Below, in pieces: positions 11,953-23,734 of a DNA stretch of 64,000 bases. Position 1 is the first letter of the stretch, and every line of letters begins with the position of its first letter. The DNA is from Tubulanus polymorphus. Its lineage: Eukaryota > Nemertea > Palaeonemertea > Tubulaniformes > Tubulanidae. The notes under the pieces are model-generated. The model was not told the DNA's origin and did not search any database. It saw only the letters and a program-made list of their open reading frames with translations. A program made the translations under genes and the position numbers. The stretch lies in assembly GCF_964204645.1 (NCBI RefSeq), contig NC_134035.1, positions 9,734,501 through 9,798,500 of the forward strand, written 5' to 3'.

Positions 11953-12082
11953 GGGGTCAGTTGCTCAAAAGTTGGTTAAAGATAACCGGTGGATAACTAC
12001 CATAGTTACAATGAAGTTTTAATTGTCTTTGTGTCACCTATCCACCGGTTAACTCTAAACAACTTATGAGCAATTGACCCCC
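11953..12082. repeat. Foldback element, family 3 (GTTGCTCAAAAGTTGG)
   Basis: A 130-bp palindrome: GGGGTCAGTTGCTCAAAAG pairs with TTATGAGCAATTGACCCCC, and internal AACCGGTGGATAA pairs with TATCCACCGGTT. A second copy at 57741-58146 is split by another element. Confidence 0.8.
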
Positions 12083-12284
12083 GAGTGTCTGAAGGGTTAG
12101 TTAAGTTCAGGGCTGACAGTGTTGAACAAGCGCCGAGTACACGGAATATGTGTTCACGTGTTCTTCTGACTCTTTGTTTGAACCGTTCAACTCTTATACA
12201 ACTCAAGTCATAAATTCAAAAACGATTCCACTTAAGCTTCTGCAATAATGAGCAGAATCAACTGTACTAAGATTTTTAGAAGTA

Positions 12285-12432
12285 CAGTGGAACCTCGTTT
12301 GGATATAAGAACTATAGAATTTCATCCCAAGTAAGACAATTTGATTAATTTTATACTGGATATAATGAACTCAAGAGTTAGAACGAACATATTTTCTGGT
12401 CCCGTGAAGTTCGCTGTAACAAGTTTCCACTA
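12285..12432. repeat. pogo/Tigger-like MITE (CAGTGGAACCTCG end)
   Basis: It begins CAGTGGAACCTCGTTTGGAT after TA and ends AGTTTCCACTA, an imperfect inverted match. Internal GTTCGCTGTAACAAG mirrors the left subterminal region. The CAGTGGAACCTCG end is typical of Tigger-type elements (family knowledge). Confidence 0.6.
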
Positions 12433-12619
12433 AAGTACCAGCGAGGAAGGGGTTTTTTTGATCGACAAATTTTCCCAACTTCTTCGGTAACTCACGATTT
12501 GTAAAATGAATTTTGTTTAATTTTGATTTGGTTTAATGTTGATTTGATTTAGTTGCTAACTCAAGTTTTCATATTAATTACTTTCTTTATGTACATGAGC
12601 ATATGTATGTATTTTGATA

Positions 12620-12775
12620 CAGTAGAACCCGCTTAATTCGGATCTTTTGGGACCAACCAAATTCATACGGTGTATGGGAAATCCGGATTAAGTTGTTTTC
12701 TTGTATATTATTGAAAAAATGAACTGCAAATATCATCCGGATTAGACCAAAATCCGGATCAAGCGGGTTTGACTG
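12620..12775. mobile_element. pogo/Tigger-like MITE, TA target duplication
   Basis: A 156-bp element flanked by TA (12618-12619, 12776-12777). Ends CAGTAGAACCCGCTTAATTC and GATCAAGCGGGTTTGACTG are inverted repeats. A sister copy is at 45628-45801, with the same GGATTAGACCAAAATCCGG core. Confidence 0.8.
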
Positions 12776-12950
12776 TATCTCAGAAATTTATCTATACTAC
12801 AAATATTGAAATGAAATGCAGCAGCTAGGTATTAGTAGATTTTAATGAATTGGCAAATGCTGTAGAATATGTAAGATATAAATTATGCATTTTAAACTAT
12901 GTAAATATATATATGAAAAGAAAAAAACATTTGATGCTGTAAATAAAATG

Positions 12951-13877
12951 ATATATCAAAATGATATGGAGAGAGTTTACGATTGTTTATTGGAGATAGT
13001 AATCCTGAAATCAGCCGCGGGCTTTGTCCTCTTTTAAATACCTAAGTCATAACAGCATAGAAATTGAACGGTTCTTCCTGGACGGAATGGAATGGGATCA
13101 TTTATTACGTACGCATAAAATTTGAATCTTTCAATCTACCCCCTCCCCCCCCATAAGCAAAATCGGCCATTTTTTCATTATACATTAAGCATTACAGTAC
13201 GCAATTGCACTTACCCTCCCCCTCCCCTAATGCGTACAAAATAAATGAATGATCCCAATGACTGACTTTCAGAGATGAACGCAGATCTCATGGTTTCTAG
13301 CAACTCTACTTGGCGCTTCTTAAATCAGCAAATGGAATATCAATGAACGATCAACTATTCATCAACTTACGAAAACTTTGTTTATTAAACTTTGTAAATC
13401 TCTGAATCAAATGTATTCAACAACAGCAACGATGATTAAAACTGGTGAAAACAGTTTAAACAAACAGAAGATAACAGGAGGCGGCTCCAAGAATTTGAGA
13501 ACGGGTTGGCGCTAATAGAATTATGACAACTCGTTCTGGTGCACTCTGAGCACTTTATTTGCTAGGAATCAAAGGATTATCATGACAAATTATTTCATCA
13601 AACTTTTGAACAATGTATCTTCAAATTAACGTGATATCGACAATATTTTCTTGAAACGTTTAGTCAGCTGAAAGAAAAGGGGGATCCGCCACTAGTTATT
13701 TCAGAAACGAATGAATAAGTATTGCACATCTATGTTACGGTACTTAATTGCACTTGAGTTGAAAACTTAACAGAAATTTCCGCGCAAAACCGGTTTTTAC
13801 GCATGAAATTAAACATAATTAACTAAAGAGAAAATACGATTTTGTGTGTGTTTTAAGCGTCGCGTTTATCTGATGAT
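12951..13877. other. Convergent intergenic region LIN9 / HORMAD1
   Basis: Holds the AGGGATCATTC element at 13094-13256 and presumably the HORMAD1 3' UTR. Minus-strand AATAAA candidates are at 13554-13559 and 13381-13386. Nothing else is recognised. Confidence 0.5.
13094..13256. repeat. AGGGATCATTC-ended MITE (copy 2)
   Basis: GGGATCATTTATTACGTACG at the left mirrors AATGAATGATCCC at the right; the core AAAATCGGCCATTTTTTCA matches copy 1. AATG occurs on both flanks and may be the target duplication. Confidence 0.8.
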
Positions 13878-16800
13878 TTACACCATAATTGCGTCTGTAG
13901 CTTGACTTGCTTTCCTTCGTTTTTTATACGGACGCGCGATTTTATCTTCGAAATCTTGGCTCTGCGATCTGTTGAACATTTCCTATCAATGAAAACATAA
14001 CATTTTCAACATCGAATGTCTGTGGATAAAACGTACGCTTCTGCGTTCTATACCGGAACTTTAGAGCGGCTGCATTCATTATTTTATGTATAACATTTTT
14101 GCACACCTAACGCAAAACTTTTCGAGGCTTTTCAGAGGGGTTTACCGGCGTGACAGACATTCCTGGATATACCGGTAAGGAGTTTTAATGGAGAAAATTT
14201 CAAACTTCCAGGAGTTTCTGTATCTCTTTTATATCCGAATTACTGTAAACTCCTAAATCAGTACTGTTAGTAAACCATTAAACCTAATTGGGTAAAAATA
14301 AACTCGGTCCCGATTTCAGGGTAGTTGTAGTCGTCAACTACAATCTAGACCATTTCTAATTGCCTATTACTCAAGTTTTCAAGGATTTTTGAGCATTTCG
14401 CTCAGATCGAAGCTGTTTCAAGCACAGGGATAAAAACGGCCGATGTTGAAAAAGTAGGAAAATATTCCGAATCAGAGTCGCTTTTCGAATGAGACGCCAT
14501 ATTGGTTTCTCCGACTCCACAATTGTGCTAACTACTGCCAAAAACTGTCTTAAGGAGCACTCCTAACTACGGAGCGCTCCGATGTGACGTGCGTGATTGA
14601 GGCGTTTAAAGCGATTTACACTGATCACAGGAATGAATGAAATAAAATAGAAAGTCGGAAATCCGTCTATGGTCGGAAGATTTTCATCCCTGCAAGCACC
14701 TTAAAAGCATTTTTCCGTTTTAAAGGAGTTCTTAAAGAATCAAGAAGTCATGAGGACGCTGTGTTAGACCTGTTCAGAAAATAGCAGCTCCACGCGAGAT
14801 AGTGTAATTACCTGATTCACATGAGCGAGAATACGCTTTCCTTTTTTCCTTTTCACCGGTAATTCAGGTGGAGTCGGCAATGATGAGATGTACTGTTTAG
14901 TTTTCAAAGTGGCGTCGACTTTTTGCGACATCAACGCGTTTAAAACATCTTTGTGGTGTTTACTCCCTTGAACTGATCGCTCGGGCTGAAAAAAGGGGCA
15001 AATATTGTATACGTAATAAAGATCAAATATTTACCCTGCTATCGAAGAACGCCAGTTGGGCAGTGGCGGATTTAGGGTTGGTATCTCATATGCCTCGTAT
15101 TAAGAAATCCAAAATTTAGAAAGACAGAAAATTTCAAATGAATTAGTAACTTTGAAAAAACTTCTCAAATGTCTTATCACGCAAAATTTCCTGAGGGTGT
15201 GCCTCAAACAATTGTTTCCTTGGGGTCCTGAATGGTGTTTCAAATATTCAGTCGTACGCATTGAGTATTGTCTTGGATCCTAGATCCGCCCCGGCCTGAT
15301 GGGACTCAATTCCAATGTCGAGATTTTAAGATCTGGCTTGAGTGTAAAACAATTGTATATGAATTATTCTTAACTCATCTAGTCAAACCTAACTGAATCG
15401 AGTCCTACAGGTAAATGATAACTTCGTTCCAGACACTGATAATGTTTCGTTGTTAGGGAAACATAGCATTTTCCTAGAATCAATTAATTTTAGATATTCA
15501 ATAAATCATGGCCACATTCTGAAGTAAGCACTTAAGAGGTCATTCATTTCCACACACAAGGAGAGGGGTTTAGAGCAATTGCGTACTATAACTCTTGAAG
15601 TATAGGAAAGAATGGCTGATTTCACGTAAGGGGGGAGGGACGGTAAAGCAGTTCTAATTTTATGCCTACGAATGATCCTTTATCAGATGATTACCCGGTA
15701 AAAGTATTTGATTAATCAGTAATTCGACGTAAGTGCTACCTTTTCAGGATAGTTGATGTTCATTTGTTGCTGATCATCTGTACGTTTTTGTACTTTTTCT
15801 TTGTTTTTCTTGCCCGTCAATTTCGAACGCGATATCTTCAAACTTTCCGTACGAGCAGAAAGTTTCTCCATCTGAAATAGTAATAATACAGATATAGATG
15901 GATAAACATATTCCATTGAACTCACAGGTGCGTTGGAAGCAATGTTTGATCGAATAACTCCAATTTTGTCAAAAACATGGTCTGACCTGGGAGTCAACTG
16001 ATCTGATTTGAGGGGATGATGTATTTACCTGATCCCCTTGTCCAATCTCAACAGCAGACACAGGTTCTAAAACTGGTTCTCGTTCTACAACCGGTTCGAC
16101 GAATTCAGTCTTCACATCTTCTTGTCGCTAAACAATTCAAAATCAATACATTCTTATATCAATTTCCTTTAAATCAAAGATTAATATAGAAAAATAGAAG
16201 CAAAAAGTATGAAAAACCTTGTTTATCTCCATTCCTTGGTCAGGCAATGACAATGTTTTGTGAATGTCTCTATTGAAATAAATCTTCATGTTCTCCACTA
16301 GTTTATCTTTCTGCACAAGTTTGCCTTGTCTTTAAGAGAAGATGAAAAGAAAACATAATTATTGAGACATAAGATTGAAGCTTTTTATACGGGATTTAAT
16401 ACCAAGAGGACGAATGAAACCGACAATCAAAGAAAAAACTGTAAAAGGATTACGACACAAATTGTATGTGAGTTGTAAAAAAAAAGATTTTGAAATTGGC
16501 TCATGATATTGAAAATAGTTTTTCATTATAGTTGAAACATCAAAATCCATGCATAGTTTTCTTATGAATCCAATCAAGAGAAGAGTTGAGTTGTTGTTGA
16601 ACGTGGACAGTAAGATATCCTTATCACTTTCTACCTTTTGGTTTTAGAGGCATTTTTCAGACAGCCCTCTTTCTCGAGTCGCATGATCAACCCCTGGGCC
16701 ACGGCTACCTGAACGCCGAGTCTCTTGGCTAATTTCGGCGCGACCACGCGACAACCTTCGGTACAGGCAAACAGCGCTCTACGCCACAAGCATGTCGCCT

Positions 16801-19800
16801 AAAAATGATATTTAAGAAATAAAACCTAGCATTAAGAGAACAATTAGCTAACAAACATTGTGGGGGGGGGGCAAGACCCCTTTAATGTGTATAAGTAACC
16901 TACAGGCCTATCTGCCCTACAGTAATTGAATTCGAATGAAGTGTTTTGTTCTCACCTGAACTGACAGCGGTGAGAGAGGACACAAATAAGGATCTGTAAC
17001 CAAAGATCTGTCGGACAAATTCTGTAAAATATCAAATAAAACACTGTAAAGTTTTAATCAATTTTAGAGAGATTTTAGTAAACGTTCTCATGGATGAATT
17101 TACCTGAGCGCACAGATCACAATAGTGAGCAGACGGAGCCTGTGTTTCATCTAATATCTTAAAACAAACTCCGTGTTGCCATAAATTACACTTGGCGCAA
17201 AGAATCATCAACCCATCATCCTGAAAAAAAAAAAAACTCCGAGGGTTTTCAAGGGATTCTTCGATAAGTATCAAATGGATGAGTTTGCGTTAAAATCAGT
17301 CCACTTCGATAAAATCTTAAATCAGAACTCAGGAACCAGGTCCAGTTGTCTTGAACAGTTTAATCGTAATGAAACTTATCACGATATGTGTATCATATAT
17401 ACCTCGTTATATCCACACGGACAGCGAACACCCGTATTCTGGGTATAATCTTCATCCATATTTTCCGTATTCGATTGTTGGGTTTCCGTTAAAACTTGAC
17501 TTTCTGGAAAGAATAAAACGCAGCAAAAGAGACGATGAAATTATGAAACAATTATTCGTTGTGTTCTATCCTGAATAAATGTCATACGCAATATCAGATA
17601 ATATCACGATGATATATTCATTGAACCAGACTATACCTTTGTGTCTCCCTTTTAAAGTAGTTTTCAGCACAGATAGCAGTAATTAGACATCAAAAATAGA
17701 GTTTGAAAATTGAATGAATTCTAATTCATTTTCGATCAGCGTTTTTATTTAAAACTTAAAGGAATTGACGGATGGGCACCACCAGGAGTGGAGCCTGTGG
17801 CTTAATTTGAATCAACAAGGGAAACTCATTTGGCCCGCTAAGATTTTTGTTGTAATCGAGCTCTCGAAAGTACCAACTATTCTCAAATAGCGGTAATTTG
17901 CTCTGAATCATATGTTCTGGACTAATTTCTCAAATTCAATCCATGAGTTATTTTTTGACGTGTTCGCTGTGAACTCCTGGACCCAGTTCCACAGTTCTGA
18001 GTTAAATTTGACTCCATAGACTCATTGAAAATCAACTAACTTTAACTCAGAGTTAACTTAAACTCACAACTGTGGAACCGGGCCCTGAATTACAACTCAC
18101 CATAGTTCATCGGATCGATGTTCTCTTTTTGTTGAGAGGATTTGTTACTGAATTGTAAAATGACATCGTTAGGATCCTCATTCTCGTCGGCAAACTCATA
18201 CGCATCAGGAGCGGTAGTAGGAGCCGCAGGAGCAGCTGGAACTTCAGGAGCCACAAAAGCAGCAGCGGTTGCAGGAGTAGCAGTGGAAGCTTTAGGGGAA
18301 TGTTCCTCCTAGATAAACAGTGACACACAATACAGATCAACAACAAATACAAAATACAGTTACAACTTTTTTCACTGATGCAATCAAAGAGATATTCGTC
18401 TTTTAAACGCTACATGATTGATTGAAGAAAGGAGCCAAGTTTCAGAGTTGGGAGCAAAATCTGTCTGATTACAAAATCCGCCCACTTCCAAATTTTCTGG
18501 GTTTTCCCTGTTCCCCCAGAATTGTGGTCAGTGCACCCAGTTGAAAATCGTGTAATTTATGATTACCATTTTTTCGGGAGAAACATTCGCAGGTTGTTCA
18601 TCCATTTTAGTATCGTCATCATTTTCTTCATCGAACTGTTTCGCATCAGTTTTAATTCTTAATTTCACTCTGAGAAATTTTCATAAGATCAATATAAGAT
18701 CATTTTGAATTCTCCAATTACACAGAAACGATATTGTAGTATTCAGCAGTTTAGGAAAGTTTTGTGAGAAACGATAAAAAATCATGATTAAAAACTTACG
18801 TGTGAAACGGCTGAAATAGCAAGATATAGAGATAAATCATATAATATAATATATCATAGGAAATATAGTGATATTAAATTATGTAATGTAATATAGTAGA
18901 ATTAATAGGTATATAGGTAACCAAAATATCTTAAAGAATAGAAAAAATATATATGTACTTTTCATTCTTTTTATGTAGCAGTTTTAATACTATAAGATTA
19001 ACTTCATTGGTGGAAAATTGCCCTTTTCTGGGTCTGTTAACAAACTGGATAATCGTTAAGTACCGGTAAATAGAGCGTTTGATACAAGTCACTGGTCACA
19101 CCACCACAGCTGACTATTCATGACAAATAGTTTCATACTTAAAGTACATATCGAAATGGTCATAATTCATAGTTATGAACTTACAGTGGCGACATCACCG
19201 ATATTAATATTGACGGGTTCATCTTCAAATGTGAAAGTGTCGCATTCAGCCGCTTTAAAACCGGGAGGTTCATAATCTTCGGGTGTTACTGTCGAATTAG
19301 AAAAAACTACGTTATTACCACACATATACACACCAGACTATCTGATATCTCTAATTGTAGTAGTTTTCCCCAAAAAACAAAAACCAGTGTAGTTCAATCG
19401 AAAATGAACTAGAAATTATTACGATTTTTGTGTAAATTGTAGTTGAGGTATTAAAAAGTGCATAAAAACTTTCAAAAGTCGTCACCAAAATTCCCCTCTT
19501 TTTTCATCTGCTACACAAAAATGGTTAGTGGGATTCGAGCCCGAGGATAAACTCTGGATAAACTAGATATCAATGACGTCAAAAGTGTGGTGTGTTTACA
19601 ACAAAATAACACGAACTTGTAATACATGAAAATCTACTGGAAATGAGCTATTTTCTGTATCATGATAAACGTAGTTTTTCCCATGCATTTTCTGAGAAGC
19701 AATAATAGACACTACATGAAATTCCTGAGTACCTTCATCGTAATATAATAATTTCATAGTCATGATGACATCATCAGGCAGAGATTGAAGAGAATTTGTC

Positions 19801-22466
19801 AGGATGATGATAGTACGCAATAATCTAATTGTAGCTTTCTTCGTTTCAGCTGCAGAATTAGCGCTCGTAATCTGTTTATCATTTCTGAAATGAAACAAAA
19901 GAAAAATGATTTTCAAATTTGAGTGTGACGTAATTGTTGAAACACTTCATAGGATTTTTACAGAAGATTTTTCCAAATATCTGAAGGATCTATTCTATTC
20001 GAAAGAATGAAAAACCATTTCATCGACCTATGGCATCAAATATCAGTTCCTACAATTAATTTTTGCTTTGAAACAATCAAAACTGTTTAAAACAATTCAC
20101 AATTCAGCAAGTCCAGCGTGGCCACTTAGACTGCTTTTTTCCCAGACTATTCCCTGACATGTACATTGATTTCCCTGATTTGATCTGCTAAGAATTCAAT
20201 CAATTTAACACAGTCAAACACATAAGACATTGACGGAAACTGTTTGCTTTTACACACGATCTAGCCATCTCAACATATTTCCCTGACTTTTCTCTCATTT
20301 TTTTCAGCTTTTATAACTAAATTCGCTGATTTGTTTTAAAGAAAAGAAAATTCGCTGATTTTTCTATGATTTCCAGATATAGTGGCCACCCTTAAGTAGC
20401 AAAGGTTTTTCCCGAGCAATAAGCCTAAAAAATCAGTTGATCTTAAAATTCAAAACTTGAATTCAGAATTTGAAATGGAATGCCGTACCTGTATATATCA
20501 ATTCCTGAACTATTGTTGCCGTATGTAAATTTAAACGTGTAAGATTCAATGACTGTCTGTAGTTAAACCAATAAGAAATAGGGAATTATTTAATTCATCG
20601 AAGAAAAGAAACCCTGAAATCACAGTGATACGGACACAAACCTCTGGAGCATTCGGGTCCATGTATAACTGAAAACAAAATTACAGACACTTCAGATTAA
20701 CTTTCATTTCAAATTTCAAACACGAATTGACGTTAAATCAACACAGTATTCAAGCTATGATTTCATTTATTTTATGAACAGAAATCTTCATTTTAAAACG
20801 TAAATTTTTCAACCTATGGTTTCAACCTATGTAGACATGGAATACTGTCGAATTCACTCACTAAATTTCGAAATGATTTAATTACTTACACCAATTATCA
20901 GCGTCTTCAGCTGGAAAATATTGTGATTAAATTGAATTAATTCTTTATAATGACAGAAATTGCATCTTCTTGGCGGCGAGAGCAGGCAATGAAGTTTTGG
21001 GCATAAAAATTATTAATTATTTGGGATTTGAACCCAAGACAAGGCACACCCCAAGCAAGCACTCTACCCACTCAACCACCCACACCATTTTATGCTCTAT
21101 AAGGTTAGGTTCACTCATATATTTGTTAGATTGTATGATTGCATGATTGCATAAATTTTCTTACATATTTCTTTTCCAGGGCATCGAAACAACCTTTAAC
21201 CCAGCGAATGACTTGACAAGCTCCAGGACAGAGGCTATCATCTCGCAGAATTTTCAGAGTCAAATCTGAAAAACAATTGATTTTTTTTCATTGAATAAAT
21301 AATATTTTCATATCACTTCAAACAGGGTGGCCGTTTTCTAGTTGACTTTGACTCTAGTAGCTTTTTCCCTGAATGTTCCATGACATGTAAGTTGTTCTCT
21401 CTAACTTGATCAACTAGAATTCAATAAATTAACAGTCAAATAAGACATAGAAACTGTTTGATTAAGTGCACAATCTAGCAATCTCAACACACATTTCCCT
21501 GACTTTTTAGCTTTTTCTTTTACAAAATTTCCAGATAAATGAATTAAGACAAGTGTGAAATCTGTAAAAAAAAATAAGATTTAAAGAATTTCAACGCAAT
21601 AATAAATAAGTTAGGATTATATATACATGTCGTCAGTCCGTAGGCCTAAATATGTAGATCATTTGAATTATTATGAATTCAAAATTATCAATTATCGAAT
21701 TATTGATCTCTCAGAATTAACTCAAAATCAACAAATGTTTTTATTTTCCTGAAAAAATAAAGATAATTAAGTCTTTTAAGTTTTGTACCTTCAAGACACC
21801 TGTCACCGAAAGCGTGTTCGGGGAATATAGCTCTGAGATATGTGATATTAGACACAGCGACTGCTAGTAGTTTTTTCACAAATAAAGCAGATTGCTGTTC
21901 AGTGACTTGTTCTGTAGGAAAAACTGTCGACCACTGAAAAAGTGAGAAGTAAAATAACTAGTCTTTTCAAAGCTCATAGTTTTGATTTTCAGTTTGGAAT
22001 TTATGAAGCCCGGTGATAGACCTTCCACAAAGCTAATGGGTTTTACTCTGTCTTTCAGTTGTGGATTCAATCTGTCTTCTCTTGGACCCAGCCAGACCTG
22101 ACACCCTGGTATTTCTGTGGTAGTTTTTACCACAATGAATGAATGAATGAATTTATTTTCTCAAATATATGAACATGAATTGAAACAAATGACCGTAATT
22201 TGACATCAATGATAGTAGTTTAATAACAACAGCAGGTTAAGATTTGACTCCCAATTAATAAGGTAATTATTGTCTTGATTATTGGATTGCTCAAAGTAAC
22301 TTTTAAATCTGCAACTGGGTCCAGTCCAATCCATTTCTGAGGATCTTCTATTATAATCTATTCGACCCAGGCCAGGAACATCATAAATCCACAACAAAAT
22401 GAGATTGATCTAAGTTGCTAGGATACATACCCCAGTTTGAGGTCTTGTCATTTGAGCTGTTGCCAT
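13878..22466 (-). CDS. HORMAD1: HORMAD1/Hop1-type meiotic chromosome-axis protein (HORMA + PHD + winged helix)
   Basis: A meiosis axis protein that recruits recombination and checkpoint factors. Twenty coding exons (transcript order): 22431-22466, 21789-21933, 21165-21265, 20890-20910, 20642-20668, 20489-20556, 19733-19884, 19185-19288, 18800-18810, 18567-18669, 18101-18308, 17403-17503, 17104-17220, 16956-17021, 16635-16798, 16218-16329, 16029-16127, 15740-15871, 14812-14985, 13878-13982; 2,046 nt, 681 aa. The HORMA domain spans residues 13 to about 230: [57 protein letters not shown]. An acidic then Ala/Pro-rich linker follows (240-325). A C4HC3 PHD finger follows (about 352-398; CPC, CAKC, H, C, CDLC), then a winged-helix-like segment (about 399-475). 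The basic tail has PVKRKKGKR and KKRRK. Mammalian HORMAD1 (about 390 aa) lacks the PHD-winged helix; yeast Hop1 has it. Exon 1 has a splice acceptor just upstream of the ATG (22475), so a 5' UTR exon exists. HORMAD2 is the alternative name; the domain order fits an unduplicated HORMAD. Confidence 0.95.
14110..14760 (-). repeat. GGGTCCCTAC-family element, reversed, interrupted
   Basis: In the last HORMAD1 intron. The internal text (CATTCCTGGATAT, AATCAGTACTGTTAGTAAACC, TTGAGCATTTCGCTCA, CCTTAAAAGCATTTTCC) is the reverse of 8843-9221. It is split at 14419-14698 by an inserted element. Confidence 0.65.
14425..14692. mobile_element. hAT-like non-autonomous element nested in a repeat
   Basis: A 268-bp element with ends CAGGGATAAAAACGG and TTTTCATCCCTG. 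CAAGCA is duplicated on both sides (14419-14424, 14693-14698). The interrupted host reads on correctly across the gap (TTTCAAGCACCTTAAAAGCA). No coding capacity. Confidence 0.75.
15064..15297. repeat. GGGCGGATCTAGG-family element
   Basis: In a HORMAD1 intron. Left AGTGGCGGATTTAGGG and right CCTAGATCCGCCCC are inverted. Similar ended elements lie at 34392-34659 and 36325-36582. Confidence 0.6.
15537..15680 (-). repeat. AGGGATCATTC-ended MITE (copy 3, reversed)
   Basis: It starts GAGGTCATTCATTT and ends CGAATGATCCTT, with GAATGGCTGATTTCACGTA in reverse of the AATCGGCCATT core. It is more diverged than copies 1 and 2. Confidence 0.65.
17978..18087. repeat. Foldback element related to families 1 and 2
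   Basis: A palindrome immediately beside HORMAD1 exon 11: GGACCCAGTTCCACAGTTCT pairs with ACAACTGTGGAACCGGGCCC, and inner GAGTTAAATTTGACTC mirrors AGAGTTAACTTAAACTC. Confidence 0.7.
20110..20398 (+). repeat. CAGGGTGGCCACT family, subtype B
   Basis: In the HORMAD1 intron between 20556 and 19884. It holds ATTCCCTGACATGTACATTG, TTTGATCTGCTAAGAATTCA, AACACAGTCAAACA, CAAATTTCGCTGA-type text, and ends AGTGGCCACCCTT. The subtype differs from A in its interior but shares the ends. Confidence 0.75.
20990..21092 (-). repeat. tRNA-derived SINE-like element
   Basis: On the minus strand: TGGTTGAGTGGGTAGAGTGC (A-box region) followed about 30 bp later by GGGTTCAAATCCC (B-box), then an AT-rich tail. This is the layout of a tRNA-like SINE head. 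It lies in HORMAD1 intron 3, in the same direction as the gene. Confidence 0.65.
21325..21546 (+). repeat. CAGGGTGGCCACT family, subtype B
   Basis: In HORMAD1 intron 2. It starts CAGGGTGGCCGTTTTC and continues with CCATGACATGTAAG, TAACAGTCAAATAAGACATA and CAATCTCAACACACATTTCC. The right end is shortened. Confidence 0.75.
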
Positions 22467-22474
22467 TTCTTTAT

Positions 22475-23734
22475 CTGAAAAACTTTATCAAGTAGTAGTA
22501 GAAAAATTATTTTCAGTTGAACCACCACCTATATTGGAAGCTTGGTGAATTTGAAGAAAAAAAGCTAAGAAAGACCCAAGGCAAGGGCCAAGTCTCTGAC
22601 GTTGAGGCGAGGACGCCGACGTAAAACATTTCAAAGAAATAAATCAATCTGATAAAAGTCATCAGCAAACTTGCAGTTGCAAGGCGTCTGTGGTGAAAAA
22701 TGTCAATCTTTTTCATAGAAAAATAACTCAATACGAGGAGAAACCCGCCAAAATAAAGAAACGAGTTTAATTTCGTTAGGAATACGGGTAAAATAGCGGA
22801 TGATTATCGATTTAGATGAGAACTGATTCTTATCAGGCAGGCGCGGTTGACTTTTCACAAAATTTTTTAACTTTTTAAAGTAAGTTCAGACACTTAATTG
22901 ATACTTTTTATAACCTATCGATACTTACTCGGTTTTATTGTTAATCTTTCGGCCAGGAATTCGGAAACTTTCGCCTCGATCTATCGTGAAACGTACTAGA
23001 AAAATGTTTCAAACGCGAACGCATTGAAGCTGAACATACATCGGCTGCAAAAGTGGGGTATTGATAAAATAAGAAATCCCAGAAAAACGTTCCGGACCCG
23101 ACTCACCAACAAATGAACTCATAATGTGTCTTATTTTTAATTTTGAAATAAGTAAATGTTTTTTAACCTGAATGAAAGGGTCGGAAAATTGTAAAGAAAT
23201 AATTCGAAACTTAAAGCTTGTTATAAAAATTATTTCTCTAGGTCTCTTATTTTGTAAACACCCAAAACCCGGAAGTTGCGTACTGTAACATGCGCATTGG
23301 TTGCTAGCGACAACAGTAAACAACAGGGACTCGTTATTGCTGCATCTGACGTTATTTCAACTCACAACTGTTTTTGGTCCGGTGCTAAACGTATCAAGTA
23401 CGTATAGATGATTGATATTGATCGTTTGCAGTTGAGTTTTTTCAGTTTTATCGGAGAAATTGGGGTCTATAAATGATTTAAAATGTATTCAATTGAATAC
23501 AAATTAATTTATTGACAGTTTGCCTTGGTGGTTAGATAAACGTAGTATTTGTTGATATCCAGAAAATTATTGCGATTGGAATGTAATCAGTCCAAAAACC
23601 CTATTTCTTAAGCCTATATTCACCTTGCGGAATTGTCTTGGTCTCTTCTTGATTTTTCTCAACAAGGAAGAAGTCAGTAAAAGTGTTTATGACCTAATGG
23701 ATGTTTTATTGATTTTTTTTGCAGCTGTAGAAGT
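22475..23734. promoter_or_regulatory. Presumed bidirectional promoter and 5' UTR exons, HORMAD1 / ROPN1L
   Basis: The divergent start codons are 22466 (minus) and 23735 (plus), and both coding first exons begin just after a splice acceptor. Good candidate donors of 5' UTR exons are GTAAGTATCG at 22928 reading left (HORMAD1) and GTACGTATAG at 23398 reading right (ROPN1L). That leaves at most about 450 bp between the two non-coding exons for a shared promoter. Transcription starts are not visible in sequence. Confidence 0.5.

Larger units (their letters stand above)
11425..12950 (+). other. Presumed LIN9 3' UTR and downstream region
   Basis: No coding exon is seen. An AATAAA at 12942-12947 could be the LIN9 polyadenylation signal. 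If so, the 3' UTR would be about 1.5 kb and would carry four repeat insertions (11556-11712, 11953-12082, 12285-12432, 12620-12775). An earlier, non-canonical signal is possible. Confidence 0.4.

Noticed and set aside
23009-23323. 104-aa minus frame upstream of HORMAD1 as an alternative N-terminus
   Set aside because: It does not join in frame to the HORMA exons; the ATG at 22466 gives the expected short leader before WSTVFPTEQ.
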